This document shows, piece after piece, positions 24,529-32,339 of a stretch of 47,145 nucleotides of DNA. The notes under the pieces are model-generated. The model searched no databases. It was given only the letters and a program-made list of their open reading frames with translations, and had not been told where the DNA came from. The stretch is from an uncultured Lachnospiraceae bacterium (lineage in GTDB: Bacteria > Bacillota > Clostridia > Lachnospirales > Lachnospiraceae), in assembly GCA_947039785.1 (NCBI GenBank), contig CAMQZX010000002.1, positions 1 to 47,145 of the forward strand. The letters run 5' to 3'. Each line of letters starts with the position of its first letter. Position 1 is the stretch's first letter. Made by a program: the position numbers and the translations under genes.

Positions 24529-25005
24529 TTAGAAATTGAATACTTGTTCCCAATTAAAGCAGCCGGATGCTTCTGTGCTTCTCGGCCATTCGCTGCACCA
24601 TACGGGAACGCCGGGGGTCTCCACTCTGTCAAAACTCGGCGTATATGGCTTTATATCCAATACGGGAGTGTTGTCGTTCGCGTCAATAAAAGTAAGCCGA
24701 ATAATTCCGCTGTTAAGATCAATACTGATAATTTCTGATGTTGTTAAAGCAATAGGGTTAGGACGGGCGGGCGATCTTGTGGCGAAAACGCCCATTACTG
24801 CTGGTGCATTTTTATAGGGCTGTTCGGTTTGTAATATCTTTCTGTCTGATTGATTATCACAATCGCTGAACCACCACACTACATTGATATGACTAAATCC
24901 TTCCAATGCTTGCAGTCCAGGAATATATTCCGGCTCTAATTCTATAAATGCTCCGTTGTGATCATTCTTTACCTTTCCAATAGGTTTTAATTGATAATCG
25001 TTCAT
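24529..25005 (-). CDS. trmO: tRNA (N6-threonylcarbamoyladenosine37-N6)-methyltransferase TrmO
   Basis: 158 residues of the TrmO/YaeB (VirR) family, which methylates the t6A base next to the anticodon using SAM. Family blocks: QLKPIGKVKN at the start, LEGFSHINVVWWF, GVFATRSPARPNPIALT (the best-known signature) and VLDIKPYTPSFD. Complete, about the usual 150-240 residues, in a short version without the C-terminal extension. Start 25005 follows AGGAGGT; a longer frame to 25104 lacks a site. Such genes are often carried in drug-resistance cassettes of Firmicutes; here it is probably cotranscribed with the MerR-GyrI gene upstream and the GNAT gene downstream. Confidence 0.85.
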   Translation of the reverse strand: MNDYQLKPIGKVKNDHNGAFIELEPEYIPGLQALEGFSHINVVWWFSDCDNQSDRKILQTEQPYKNAPAVMGVFATRSPARPNPIALTTSEIISIDLNSGIIRLTFIDANDNTPVLDIKPYTPSFDRVETPGVPVWCSEWPRSTEASGCFNWEQVFNF

Positions 25006-25106
25006 ATCGTACCTCCTGTTTTTCGTTGTGAGTTCAGTATAATACCTCACATCATGTGAGATACAAGAGGGAAAATAAAAATGCCCTGCATTTTTGCAGG
25101 ACATTA

Positions 25107-25919
25107 CTACCTTAATTCCAAAGGTATTTGTATTTCAGTCAGGTACTTTGCCGGATTACTTTCATTCCATGCCCCTCTATGTACAATTTGGCGCATAGGA
25201 TTGGACATTCGATATTCACTGTTTTTTTGCAGCCATTCAGCAAAAGCAATATACGCTCCTTTGATATTTGAAAAATCACCATACACCATCGTACAGGCCA
25301 TAACAGGTACAGGCTCAATAGTACGGAAACAGAATGGAGCAATATTTTTACACGATTTATTTACAGGAACGCATAACTCAATATCTACATTTTGTTCTTT
25401 ATACTCTGTGTCGTGATAAACGGAAAATGTATGATTGGACATTTCTATTTTCTGCTCTTTGGCAAAAGCAGAAAGTTCATTCCATAAATCACCCTCGGAG
25501 TAATATGTAGGAACAACTCTTCGCAAAGATAACACTTGATACTCTGGTATCGCCTTAATGGAAATATTGTAATGAAGTTCCCCTTTGTTTTCTTGTATCT
25601 CGTTTTTTTCTATCGCAATTTTCCGTATTTTCTCCTGCTCGTTTTGTATAGTCTGCTCGATTTCTAATCGTTTTTTTTCAAGGGTTTCAAGAAGTAAACG
25701 ATCATTCATTTCAAGCGCAAGTGCAATTTCAGAAACAAGAAAGCCACTGTCACGCAAATACAATATTCTGTTCAGACGGGGGATTTGAGTTACAGAGTAC
25801 ATTCGGTGTCCCGTCCATTTATCGACTTCTGCTGGTTTCAACAGCCCCACTTCATCATAATATCGAAGCATACGAATAGATACTTGTGTCAGCTTTGAAA
25901 ATTCACCTATTCTAAACAT
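25107..25919 (-). CDS. MerR-family regulator with GyrI-like ligand domain (BmrR/BltR type)
   Basis: 270 residues. N-terminal MerR helix-turn-helix (RIGEFSKLTQVSIRMLRYYD, then GHRMYSVTQ), a long dimerisation helix of about residues 75-115, and a C-terminal GyrI-like domain (VPTYYSEGDLWNELSAF, DIELCVPVNKS, ACTMVYGDFSNIKGAY, ending YLTEIQIPLE). In this family the last domain binds drugs or cations and the protein twists the promoter to activate it. The dyad just upstream (25946-25968) fits autoregulation. It probably controls itself, trmO and the broken GNAT gene. Confidence 0.86.
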   Translation of the reverse strand: MFRIGEFSKLTQVSIRMLRYYDEVGLLKPAEVDKWTGHRMYSVTQIPRLNRILYLRDSGFLVSEIALALEMNDRLLLETLEKKRLEIEQTIQNEQEKIRKIAIEKNEIQENKGELHYNISIKAIPEYQVLSLRRVVPTYYSEGDLWNELSAFAKEQKIEMSNHTFSVYHDTEYKEQNVDIELCVPVNKSCKNIAPFCFRTIEPVPVMACTMVYGDFSNIKGAYIAFAEWLQKNSEYRMSNPMRQIVHRGAWNESNPAKYLTEIQIPLELR

Positions 25920-25939
25920 CTTATCACCTCTTGTATATC

Positions 25940-25968
25940 ATTATACTTGAAGTTTTTTACACTTCAAG
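25940..25968 (-). promoter_or_regulatory. MerR operator-promoter
   Basis: Read on the minus strand, CTTGAAGT and ACTTCAAG form an 8-base perfect inverted repeat (25946-25968), directly followed by the -10 box TATAAT (complement of 25940-25945). The dyad fills the space between -35 and -10, the standard position for a MerR activator. Confidence 0.72.
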
Positions 25969-26101
25969 CAGATTTGGCACATATCCATAACGGAGAAACG
26001 GCATAGCCCCAAAAGCCGCGCCGTTTTCCGAAAACAATTCTTTATGCTGTTTCCCCAAAAAAATGTTTTGAAACCAAAATACTTGTTTTCCCATAACGAC
26101 A
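25969..26101. other. Gene-free junction
   Basis: No gene. A loose hairpin (GAAACGGC ... GCCGTTTTC, about 25999-26031) lies between the MerR promoter and the remnant at 26102. This is probably the boundary of one inserted cassette. Confidence 0.35.
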
Positions 26102-26154
26102 CACAGGGCACAGTATCAGAAGAATCAGAATATACTTCGGATCCGATGTTCTAA
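26102..26154 (+). pseudogene. 3' fragment of the SDPMF-tail gene
   Basis: The last codons translate to TQGTVSEESEYTSDPMF and stop, the same ending as the gene at 20417-21082 with a few changes, and a copy of the same terminator follows. It is a leftover end of that gene or of a homologue, separated from it by the inserted cassettes. Confidence 0.75.
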
Positions 26155-26171
26155 AATTAAGAATAAAAAAG

Positions 26172-26195
26172 CGATGCAGTCTGCATCGTTTTTTT
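26172..26195 (+). terminator. Second copy of the site terminator
   Basis: CGATGCA (26172-26178) pairs with TGCATCG (26182-26188), followed by seven T. A shortened form of the copies at 21098 and 29798. Confidence 0.72.
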
Positions 26196-26209
26196 GCCAC
26201 AAATAGATT

Positions 26210-26269
26210 TTATTTTAGCTTTATCTCGTTTGTATCACTAACCAACCATTCCATTGAAACATGCAAGGC
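26210..26269 (-). pseudogene. 3' fragment of the XRE regulator gene
   Basis: Reverse-complemented, it encodes ALHVSMEWLVSDTNEIKLK and a stop, nearly identical to the end of the XRE gene at 29843-30112. Only about 20 codons remain; homology ends near 26269. Between here and 26488 no gene is visible. Confidence 0.75.
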
Positions 26270-26488
26270 AATCTTCAATGTTTGCCATATGGCACCTCCC
26301 ACCTACATTGTATATTTCATACTCTGCCCGTGGAATGTTGCTATATGCGTCAAACCTACATTTTATTATTCCTCATGCCTCTTGAAAAGAAAAAAATAAT
26401 ACGTTATCGTTAGTTTACCAAAGTTCGCAGAAACGGCGAGGAATAAAATTGCTATTTGCTGTATGCTATATGTAAGGAGGTCAAAGAC

Positions 26489-27373
26489 ATGGAATGGTTA
26501 AATAGTCTAAGTAAGGCCATTGAATATATCGAAAATCACTTAGAGCAGGAAATATCGTTTGACGAAGCGGCCCGGATTGCGAGCTGTTCAACCTATTACT
26601 TTCAGCGGATTTTCTCTTATGTCGCCGGTATATCGTTGGCAGAATATATCCGCAGGCGCAGAATGACGCAAGCTGCCTTTGAATTACAGCGAACAGATAA
26701 AAAAGTTTTGGAGATTGCCTTAAAATATGGGTATGCCTCCCCGACTTCTTTTAACAGAGCGTTTCAGTCCGTACATGGGATTTCCCCTGTTGCAGCCAAA
26801 CAAAAAGGGGCTGTTCTAAACGCTTACCCGCCAATCCGATTTTCCGTAAAAGTTTCAGGAGGGAGTGCAATGTCCTACCACATTATTGAGAAGCCTGCTT
26901 TTCATATCGTAGGTATCCGTATGAATTTGGTTGACGATATGGAAGAAAATCAGAAAAACGTTCCTCTTTTTTGGGAACAAGCGTTGAATGACAGGCGCTT
27001 TTCCGAACTGTGCGAATTAAACAATGCTGCGCCAAATGGGATTTTAGGTATCAGCGTATATGAAAATCCCGAAAATATCTTTTATTATATTGCAACGTCC
27101 AGCACCAATAAGGCACCTGATGGAATATGCGAATATGAAATTCCCGCCTCTACATGGGTTGTTTTTGAAAACGATGGATATTTCAAAGAGAATGTCCAAT
27201 CAGTCTTTAGAAGACTTTATACGGAATGGCTGCCTTTTTCGGGGTACGAGTATGCCGGTCTGCCGGACATTGAAGTATATCCTATCCAAAACAAAACAGT
27301 CCAGTCCGGCCATTCCGAAGTATGGATTGCTATAAGAAAAGAAAAGGAGAATGAAAATGGAGTATCAAATTGA
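26489..27373 (+). CDS. AraC-family regulator with GyrI-like ligand domain
   Basis: 294 residues. N-terminal AraC double helix-turn-helix ([50 protein letters not shown]), about residues 8-105, and a C-terminal GyrI-like domain from about 135 ([41 protein letters not shown]). This is the Rob-like layout, where the last domain binds drugs. ATG 26489 follows AAGGAGG. It overlaps the free-standing GyrI gene and is followed by an ABC exporter, which it very likely activates. Confidence 0.87.
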   Translation: MEWLNSLSKAIEYIENHLEQEISFDEAARIASCSTYYFQRIFSYVAGISLAEYIRRRRMTQAAFELQRTDKKVLEIALKYGYASPTSFNRAFQSVHGISPVAAKQKGAVLNAYPPIRFSVKVSGGSAMSYHIIEKPAFHIVGIRMNLVDDMEENQKNVPLFWEQALNDRRFSELCELNNAAPNGILGISVYENPENIFYYIATSSTNKAPDGICEYEIPASTWVVFENDGYFKENVQSVFRRLYTEWLPFSGYEYAGLPDIEVYPIQNKTVQSGHSEVWIAIRKEKENENGVSN

Positions 27374-27812
27374 GATCAGAGAAATAGAGCCTGTGCGCGT
27401 GGCTTACATCAAATTCAAAGGGTTTGCCCCGGAAGCAAACAAAGTGTTTCCAAATGTATTCAAATCTATTCGAGGGCAATCAAACGGAGCGCCGTTCTTC
27501 TGTTATTTGTCAATGAACCAGGAGACCAAAATGGGCGATATGGAACTCTGTGTGCCGACGGAAGCCACTCCTGCGGGAAATGGAATTGAAGTAAAGGAAA
27601 TACCCCGGATAAAGGCCGTGTGTGTAACACATATTGGTTCCTATGAAACGCTCACATCTGCTTATGCTGCGATTGACAGCTATGCGGCAGAAAACCGTTT
27701 GAAGCTGTGTCCGCCTTTCCGGGAAGTTTTCATTAAAGGCCCTGGAATGTTTTTGAAAGGAAATCCAGACAAATATATCACGGAAATACAATTTCCCATC
27801 CAGGAGAACTAA
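27357..27812 (+). CDS. Stand-alone GyrI-like protein
   Basis: 151 residues, all of it one GyrI/SbmC-like domain: [57 protein letters not shown] and ITEIQFPIQ. Such proteins bind small molecules and may sequester or hydrolyse drugs. ATG 27357 lies 7 bases after AAAGGAG. It shares the operon with an AraC regulator that has the same kind of domain, and precedes the exporter by 5 bases, so it probably works in the same drug response. Confidence 0.82.
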   Translation: MEYQIEIREIEPVRVAYIKFKGFAPEANKVFPNVFKSIRGQSNGAPFFCYLSMNQETKMGDMELCVPTEATPAGNGIEVKEIPRIKAVCVTHIGSYETLTSAYAAIDSYAAENRLKLCPPFREVFIKGPGMFLKGNPDKYITEIQFPIQEN

Positions 27813-27817
27813 GTGCC

Positions 27818-28768
27818 ATGTATGCTATTGAAGTCAATAAAGTGGTTAAAAAATATAAAAATGGTGTGCAGGCGTTAGATCGGTTAAGCCTATCTGTTCA
27901 GAAAGGGCAAATCTTTTCCCTGCTGGGTCAGAACGGGGCGGGCAAATCAACACTCATTCGTATTTTGACAACATATTTGCAGCCAACAGCCGGTGAAGTT
28001 ACTATGCTCGGAAAGGATATTTATAGCGAAGCAGCAGCTATCCGTTCTGAAATTGCCTGTGTTTCACAGCATATTTCCATTGACACGCACCTTTCTTTAG
28101 AGGAAAACATGATATTTCAAAGCCGTTTATATAAAATCCCGAAAGCTGCCGCACAGAAGCGAATGGAGAAGCTGATCGCAGATTTTGATTTAAGCAAATA
28201 TCGGAAATATCCTGTATCTTCTTACTCTGGCGGTGTGAAACGCCGACTGGATATTGCATTAAACATGATGTCAAATCCGCACATTTTGTTTTTGGATGAA
28301 CCTACGGTTGGCATGGATATTCAGTCACGCATGGCTATGTGGGATATGATGAGAAAAATCCGGGATGATTTTGGAACGACAATTTTTCTCACAACCCACT
28401 ATTTGGAGGAAGCAGATCAGCTAAGTGACGCAATCTGCATTATGAAAGGGGGAAAGGAAGCCATACAGGGCAGTCCAGACACCTTAAAGTCCATACTTCG
28501 TCAATCTGTTATTCAGGTGAAGTTTGCGGACAGCAAGGACGCACAAAAATATCTCCCCCTTTTGCAGCAGCACCAGCCCGCTCAAACATTCTCTATACGG
28601 AACGCCTCTGTACTCTGTAATTCCAGTGATGAACATCCCAGCATGGCCGATTTGATGTCTTTCCTTTTGGAATATCACATTCCATTGTTAGGAATTGAAA
28701 TCTTGCAGCCCACATTGGAAGATGTTTTTCTGCGTTTGACACAGGACGGACGGGAGGGATGTGCATGA
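27818..28768 (+). CDS. ABC transporter ATPase, DrrA-like
   Basis: 316 residues. Walker A GQNGAGKST, Q-loop in CVSQHISIDT, signature YSGGVKRRLDIA, Walker B ILFLDEPTVGMD and switch histidine in LTTHYLEEADQ. The C-terminal 90 residues are an extra domain (SVIQVKFADSKDAQKY to LTQDGRE) as in DrrA-type drug exporters. It starts 5 bases after the GyrI-like gene and overlaps the permease gene by four bases. Confidence 0.9.
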   Translation: MYAIEVNKVVKKYKNGVQALDRLSLSVQKGQIFSLLGQNGAGKSTLIRILTTYLQPTAGEVTMLGKDIYSEAAAIRSEIACVSQHISIDTHLSLEENMIFQSRLYKIPKAAAQKRMEKLIADFDLSKYRKYPVSSYSGGVKRRLDIALNMMSNPHILFLDEPTVGMDIQSRMAMWDMMRKIRDDFGTTIFLTTHYLEEADQLSDAICIMKGGKEAIQGSPDTLKSILRQSVIQVKFADSKDAQKYLPLLQQHQPAQTFSIRNASVLCNSSDEHPSMADLMSFLLEYHIPLLGIEILQPTLEDVFLRLTQDGREGCA

Positions 28769-29520
28769 GTGTTTTTACTATTTTGTATCGGAATATCAAA
28801 TGGCGCTTTCACAATTCCTTTACCATTATTGTGACGATTTTGCAGCCACTCCTTTGGTTAGTGCTTTACAGTGCGGTTGCTTCTCAAACAATGCAGGGAA
28901 CAGGGATTGTCAATTATACAGGCTTTATCCTGCCCGGTCTTATTATATTGGTGAGCTTTTCCGCTTGCAGCAGCGGAGGAATTATGAACTACATGATGAA
29001 AGCAGACGGCAGCTTTTACCGCATTTTGATTGCGCCGGTAAGACGGACATCCATTGTTTTAGGGCAGCTTTTAGAGGCGGTGCTATGCACATTTCTTGAA
29101 GTTTTCATTATGGGAGCTATCAGCCTTTTGTTCTCCGTAGAAATTGCCGCTGACATTGGAGCAATTTTGCTGGCTATACTACTGGTGTTTTTAGGGGCTT
29201 TCTTTATATCAGGGATGGCGTATGGAATTAGCCTTATTCTCCCGAATGAAGTCGTTTATGAAACAGTAATGAACGCAATCGTACTGCCTCTATTTTTCCT
29301 TAGTACCGCACTGTTTCCGGCAGGAGGAATGGATGGGATTTTAGGCGTTATCGTCAATCTAAACCCTTTTACTCATATCATCAATGCTTTACGTTCTTTA
29401 TTGCTGAACGGAACACTTGCAACTAGGGAACTGCTTTTCGTGTTTATTCTCTATTTGGTAATGGGAGGTATCAGTTTTAGCTGGGCGCTACACCGCTTAA
29501 ACCGTGAAACAGCCCTATAA
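28765..29520 (+). CDS. ABC-2 type permease, DrrB-like
   Basis: 251 residues with about six membrane helices. Blocks NYTGFILPGLIILVSFSAC, YRILIAPVRRTSIVLGQLLE and LFPAGGMDGILGVIVNLNPFTH are the usual signatures of DrrB-type permeases. Start 28765 lies inside the ATPase stop (ATGA) and 6 bases after GGGAGGG. With the upstream ATPase it forms a drug exporter governed by the AraC regulator. Substrate unknown. Confidence 0.87.
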   Translation: MSVFTILYRNIKWRFHNSFTIIVTILQPLLWLVLYSAVASQTMQGTGIVNYTGFILPGLIILVSFSACSSGGIMNYMMKADGSFYRILIAPVRRTSIVLGQLLEAVLCTFLEVFIMGAISLLFSVEIAADIGAILLAILLVFLGAFFISGMAYGISLILPNEVVYETVMNAIVLPLFFLSTALFPAGGMDGILGVIVNLNPFTHIINALRSLLLNGTLATRELLFVFILYLVMGGISFSWALHRLNRETAL

Positions 29521-29540
29521 ATGATCGTGATAAATGCTTG

Positions 29541-29690
29541 CTGCCGGATGACGGCAAAAGAAAAAAAGCCGTCGTGCAGCAGCTCTTTTGACACGCCTGT
29601 TCTATCAGCGGCGGCTTTGAATAAATCAAGGCCGCCGTTCTTTTGCCCTCCACACAGAATGACGACGCCCTGACGATAGGTACACAGTCA
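29541..29690 (+). repeat. Structured repeat element, copy 2
   Basis: GCTGCCGGATGACGGC, an A-rich loop and GCCGTCGTGCAGCAGC form a hairpin. Then come GGCGGCTTTGAATAAATC and AAGGCCGCCG. Order and sequence follow copy 1 at 9690-9850 (minus strand). It lies just after the permease gene, so it may act as a 3' structure. No frame is conserved between the copies. Confidence 0.5.
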
Positions 29691-29730
29691 AAAAAAGTCT
29701 GACCCTGGTGACGGGGACAAGCGGCCACGA

Positions 29731-29798
29731 GTATGCACTATACCATGTAAATCAACTTCATAACACTTCTATATTTGCCCGGTTGGTCTATGACCTGC
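29731..29798 (+). repeat. 68-base inverted repeat, right copy
   Basis: Inverted partner of 23779-23846, with six mismatches by hand alignment. It ends exactly where the third copy of the site terminator starts. Confidence 0.8.
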
Positions 29799-29827
29799 GA
29801 TGCAGTCTGCTGATTGCATCGTTTTTT
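29798..29827. terminator. Third copy of the site terminator
   Basis: CGATGCA (29798-29804) pairs with TGCATCG (29815-29821), followed by six T on the plus strand. It lies past the stop of the minus-strand XRE gene and probably originally served the convergent gene ending in SDPMF. Confidence 0.72.
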
Positions 29828-29842
29828 CGCTGCTGATAGATT

Positions 29843-30112
29843 TTATTTTAGCTTTATCTCGTCTGTATCACTAACCAGCCATTCCATTGAAACATGCAAG
29901 GCTTTTGCCAACATATGCAGCTCTGCATCGCAGACATGTCGCTGGTTCTTCTCTATACGCGATATGATCAGAGGCGTCATATCCTCCATGCCCATAAACT
30001 GAATCCTTTGGGCAAGCTCCTCTTGTGTAATCGGAGGCTTTTGCAGTGCGCGGCCCAATCTTACTTTATCAGAGCATATATTTCCTTTTATTGTAAACAT
30101 GCTTCTACCCAT
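29843..30112 (-). CDS. XRE-family regulator
   Basis: 89 residues. Helix-turn-helix of Cro/C1 type: KVRLGRALQKPPITQEELAQ, then MTPLIISRIEKNQRHVCD and ELHMLAKALHVSMEWLV. The recognition helix is slightly unusual (an insert of a few residues between the two helices) but fits a class seen in clostridia. Start 30112 follows GGAG by 8 bases; M5 is an alternative. An inverted repeat with 10-base arms lies over its promoter (30178-30223), so it is probably autoregulated and may control the divergent unit starting at 30469. A remnant of its 3' end lies at 26210. Confidence 0.82.
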   Translation of the reverse strand: MGRSMFTIKGNICSDKVRLGRALQKPPITQEELAQRIQFMGMEDMTPLIISRIEKNQRHVCDAELHMLAKALHVSMEWLVSDTDEIKLK

Positions 30113-30177
30113 TCAAAAATCTCCATTTTCTCTGTCTTATTTAGATATTTTTTATCGTGTCTATTGATTTTATACTG

Positions 30178-30223
30178 AAACAAGATATAATGTTGGATAG
30201 GGTGGATATTTATTATCTTGTTT
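30178..30223. promoter_or_regulatory. Predicted operator of the XRE regulator
   Basis: AAACAAGATA (30178-30187) is inverted as TATCTTGTTT (30214-30223). On the minus strand a -10-like TATAAA lies just downstream of the first arm. The position between divergent genes suits an autoregulatory site. Confidence 0.55.
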
Positions 30224-30370
30224 AGATGGAAATATGCTTTTTTTATGATTGTCTGCGACCAATGCGGTTCATGCTTTGATAATGGCCATATAGTGAGGAT
30301 TGCGTAGTGAAGAACTTCTTTGGCGTGGTATGGCAGATAAAATGGCACAAAAGTGGCATAGGAAATGCCG

Positions 30371-30399
30371 ATGACATGGAAAAGAAAATCTGTTATACT
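30371..30399 (+). promoter_or_regulatory. Promoter of the zinc-ribbon membrane protein
   Basis: ATGACA (30371-30376), 17-base spacer, TATACT (30394-30399). A small dyad GGCAT/ATGCC (30353-30367) lies just upstream. The remaining part of the 356-base gap holds the XRE operator and no gene. Confidence 0.5.
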
Positions 30400-30468
30400 T
30401 ATATCGTCTACAAGTGGGTTCTCAGGAATCTGCTTGTTTTTTTATTTTCAGGAAAGGAGTTCGATACT

Positions 30469-30858
30469 ATGAAATACTGTCCATATTGCGGCGGAGAACT
30501 TGCAAATCCGGCAGCATCTTTTTGTACGGAATGCGGGGAATCGTTATCCTCTGCGGTTCCGGAGGAAGCGCCGGTTGCCGAAGCGCACCGGGAGAAGAAA
30601 AAGAGTAGCAAGAAACATGTAAAGAAAAGAAGATATTCAGGTAAAACAAAAAGACCAGCTGTTCCTGTGAAAGCTGGTGAGGCATCTGAGCCGGTAAGAG
30701 AAGATGATTATGACGGCTATTATGATGATGTCCGTCCCTTTGATGAAGGGGGAGGGCGTGAGGAGATTGACAAGGCGCTGGTTAAAAAGATTATATTGGT
30801 GGTGGTCTGTGTTCTCTTAATTGCCGGAGCTTGTGTTGCACTTATGTACTTGATATAA
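30469..30858 (+). CDS. Zinc-ribbon membrane-anchored protein
   Basis: 129 residues. An N-terminal zinc ribbon (YCPYCGGEL, FCTECGES) is followed by a basic linker (KKKSSKKHVKKRRYSGKTK), an acidic stretch with YDGYYDD and one C-terminal membrane helix (IILVVVCVLLIAGACVAL). Tail-anchored zinc-ribbon proteins of this kind are common in Firmicutes with no set function. ATG 30469 follows GGAAAGGAG by 9 bases; the longer frame from 30307 would run through the promoter. First gene of a unit continuing to 32119. Confidence 0.75.
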   Translation: MKYCPYCGGELANPAASFCTECGESLSSAVPEEAPVAEAHREKKKSSKKHVKKRRYSGKTKRPAVPVKAGEASEPVREDDYDGYYDDVRPFDEGGGREEIDKALVKKIILVVVCVLLIAGACVALMYLI

Positions 30859-30932
30859 ACAGCGTAATAAAATGTTGTAAATCACCTTATCCAATCGTGT
30901 AATGTAATTGAAAGGTCAAAGAGGTGATGAAC

Positions 30933-31496
30933 ATGATTTATTTGTCCAAAGGGATTGTAAAAGAAAACTCCACGGAACATCTTCTCCGAGTGGCGAGATG
31001 TGGTCAGGAATATAGTTTATCCGGAGAACAGGCGGCATTGTGGCTGAACGGGAGGTTTGGTTTTTCCGAAGCGAAAACAGAATCGGAGAAACGGACGCTG
31101 AAGCATTTGGCAAGAATGGGTCTGGCAGAAACGGGAGCAGAAAATACTGATGTGGCAAGATACAGAATCCTCACACAGTGCGTTTGCTGCCCGGCGGTCA
31201 ATGCAAAACCGGAAATTTTTTTGAGCCACGCAGAAAAGGAAGCATTAACCTGGCTTCGGAATGCCGGACTTCGGCTGACGGTAGCAGAACTTATCTATCT
31301 TAGAGAGCATAAGATCAGGCCTGAACCTCGATATCTCCATTCTGAAAACCGGCAGGCGTTGGTGGAGGCGATCTACACAAAGAATACCATCGCAGATAAT
31401 TGTCTGGAGCAGATCATGGAATGCGCAGAATGCAGGGATGAAACCATGAGGATATTGCTCGGCCTGCTGAAGAAAAAGAAACTAATCGTATTGTGA
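30933..31496 (+). CDS. Unknown protein with winged-helix-like parts
   Basis: 187 residues, soluble, mostly helical. GEQAALWLNGRFGFS and KHLARMGLAETG look like a small winged helix, and EKEALTWLRNAGLRLTVAEL like a second. CVCCPAV and CAECRD add cysteine pairs. No family recognised. ATG 30933 lies 6 bases after GAGGTG. Codon use is like that of its neighbours. A DNA-binding role is possible but only by appearance. Confidence 0.65.
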   Translation: MIYLSKGIVKENSTEHLLRVARCGQEYSLSGEQAALWLNGRFGFSEAKTESEKRTLKHLARMGLAETGAENTDVARYRILTQCVCCPAVNAKPEIFLSHAEKEALTWLRNAGLRLTVAELIYLREHKIRPEPRYLHSENRQALVEAIYTKNTIADNCLEQIMECAECRDETMRILLGLLKKKKLIVL

Positions 31497-31506
31497 GGTG
31501 AAGCAG

Positions 31507-31956
31507 ATGAAGGAGAGATTTTATGAGTTGCCAGCACCTTTACAAAAGCAGATTGCCATAAGAATTGTAGGGGGTGCTGTTTTCCTGCTGTTGTTTGTTA
31601 TCATCTTGCTTGGTTTCCGGGATTTCTATTTTAGTTTACCCTGCCTGCTGTTGTCCGGGTTTCTGCTTATAAATGGGATTCGACTATGCTATAATAGCTT
31701 TGCTGGCAACTATATGTGCATCCAGGGAACCTGCGAGAAAATTGAAACGGTCGGGCTCCGAAAAAGAACCAAGGGGATCTGGGTTCAACTGGAGGGAAAC
31801 GTAGTGAAAATTCCTATTCGGCAAAGAATGAAGGTGCTCTCTATTGGCGATACTGTTATTATATACTTATCAGACAAAACCCCGGTATATGAGCATGAGG
31901 GCAATTATATGATATGCAGCTACTATGCACTGGGAATAGAAAAGAGAGGTAATTAA
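31507..31956 (+). CDS. Membrane protein of unknown function
   Basis: 149 residues with two membrane helices at about residues 20-40 and 45-65 and a cytoplasmic C-terminal domain made of beta strands (CIQGTCEKIE, GIWVQLEGNVVKIPI, GDTVIIYLSDKTPVYEHEG). The last part looks like a small barrel. No family recognised. It follows the preceding stop by 10 bases with GAGGTG upstream and is followed at once by a 53-residue gene. Confidence 0.68.
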   Translation: MKERFYELPAPLQKQIAIRIVGGAVFLLLFVIILLGFRDFYFSLPCLLLSGFLLINGIRLCYNSFAGNYMCIQGTCEKIETVGLRKRTKGIWVQLEGNVVKIPIRQRMKVLSIGDTVIIYLSDKTPVYEHEGNYMICSYYALGIEKRGN

Positions 31957-31957
31957 A

Positions 31958-32119
31958 ATGGAAGCAGATAAGGAGATGTTGAATCGGCTCTTGAACGAAA
32001 TACAGGAGTTGGTCAAGGAAAACGAAAATGAAGACGGCACCTACCGATTTGACTTGCTGAAGGCAGTCATTGCTTTGGATTTCGCAAAAACGGAGATCGA
32101 AAAGGCTATTTTTAAGTGA
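31958..32119 (+). CDS. Small acidic protein, 53 residues
   Basis: An acidic helical protein, MEADKEMLNRLLNEIQELV at the start and DLLKAVIALDFAKTEIEK later, probably two amphipathic helices. AGAGAGG precedes the ATG and the gene starts one base after the previous stop, so it is real despite its size. Possibly a small binding partner; no family known. It ends just before the ssb leader promoter. Confidence 0.65.
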   Translation: MEADKEMLNRLLNEIQELVKENENEDGTYRFDLLKAVIALDFAKTEIEKAIFK

Positions 32120-32132
32120 TTTTTCAGATGGA

Positions 32133-32161
32133 TTGACTATTGAAGCTGCATATGCTATAAT
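32133..32161 (+). promoter_or_regulatory. Sigma-A promoter of the ssb leader
   Basis: TTGACT (32133-32138), 17-base spacer, TATAAT (32156-32161), close to consensus. It fires toward a terminator 55 bases downstream. Confidence 0.78.
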
Positions 32162-32167
32162 ACTTGT

Positions 32168-32257
32168 ATCAGTTTCAAGATTTCCAAAGAGAAATCACGA
32201 GTATCCGAGTTTTCAAAGTGTCAATTAGCACAATTGTGCTGGTTGGCACTTTTTTTG
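32168..32257 (+). ncRNA. Short leader RNA before ssb (putative)
   Basis: Between the predicted start of transcription and the terminator lie about 90 bases without a frame. GTATCAGT near its start and the GTGTC...GGCAC-T7-GTTTCTT end are shared with the leader at 11097-11181. It could be an attenuator or an independent small RNA. Confidence 0.4.
32216..32257 (+). terminator. Leader terminator before ssb
   Basis: AAGTGTCAATTAGCAC (32216-32231) pairs along all 16 bases, with three or so G-U pairs, with GTGCTGGTTGGCACTT (32236-32251), loop AATT, then a run of T. It is strong enough to block ssb unless it is bypassed. After it, two small ACCTG/CAGGT-type hairpins precede the ssb ribosome site. 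Confidence 0.8.
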
Positions 32258-32339
32258 TTTCTTTTGGTTTCTACCTGTAAAGCAGGTTTGAAATAAATTA
32301 TTTTTATAGCAGGTAACCCCTGCGAGAAAGGAGATTTCC

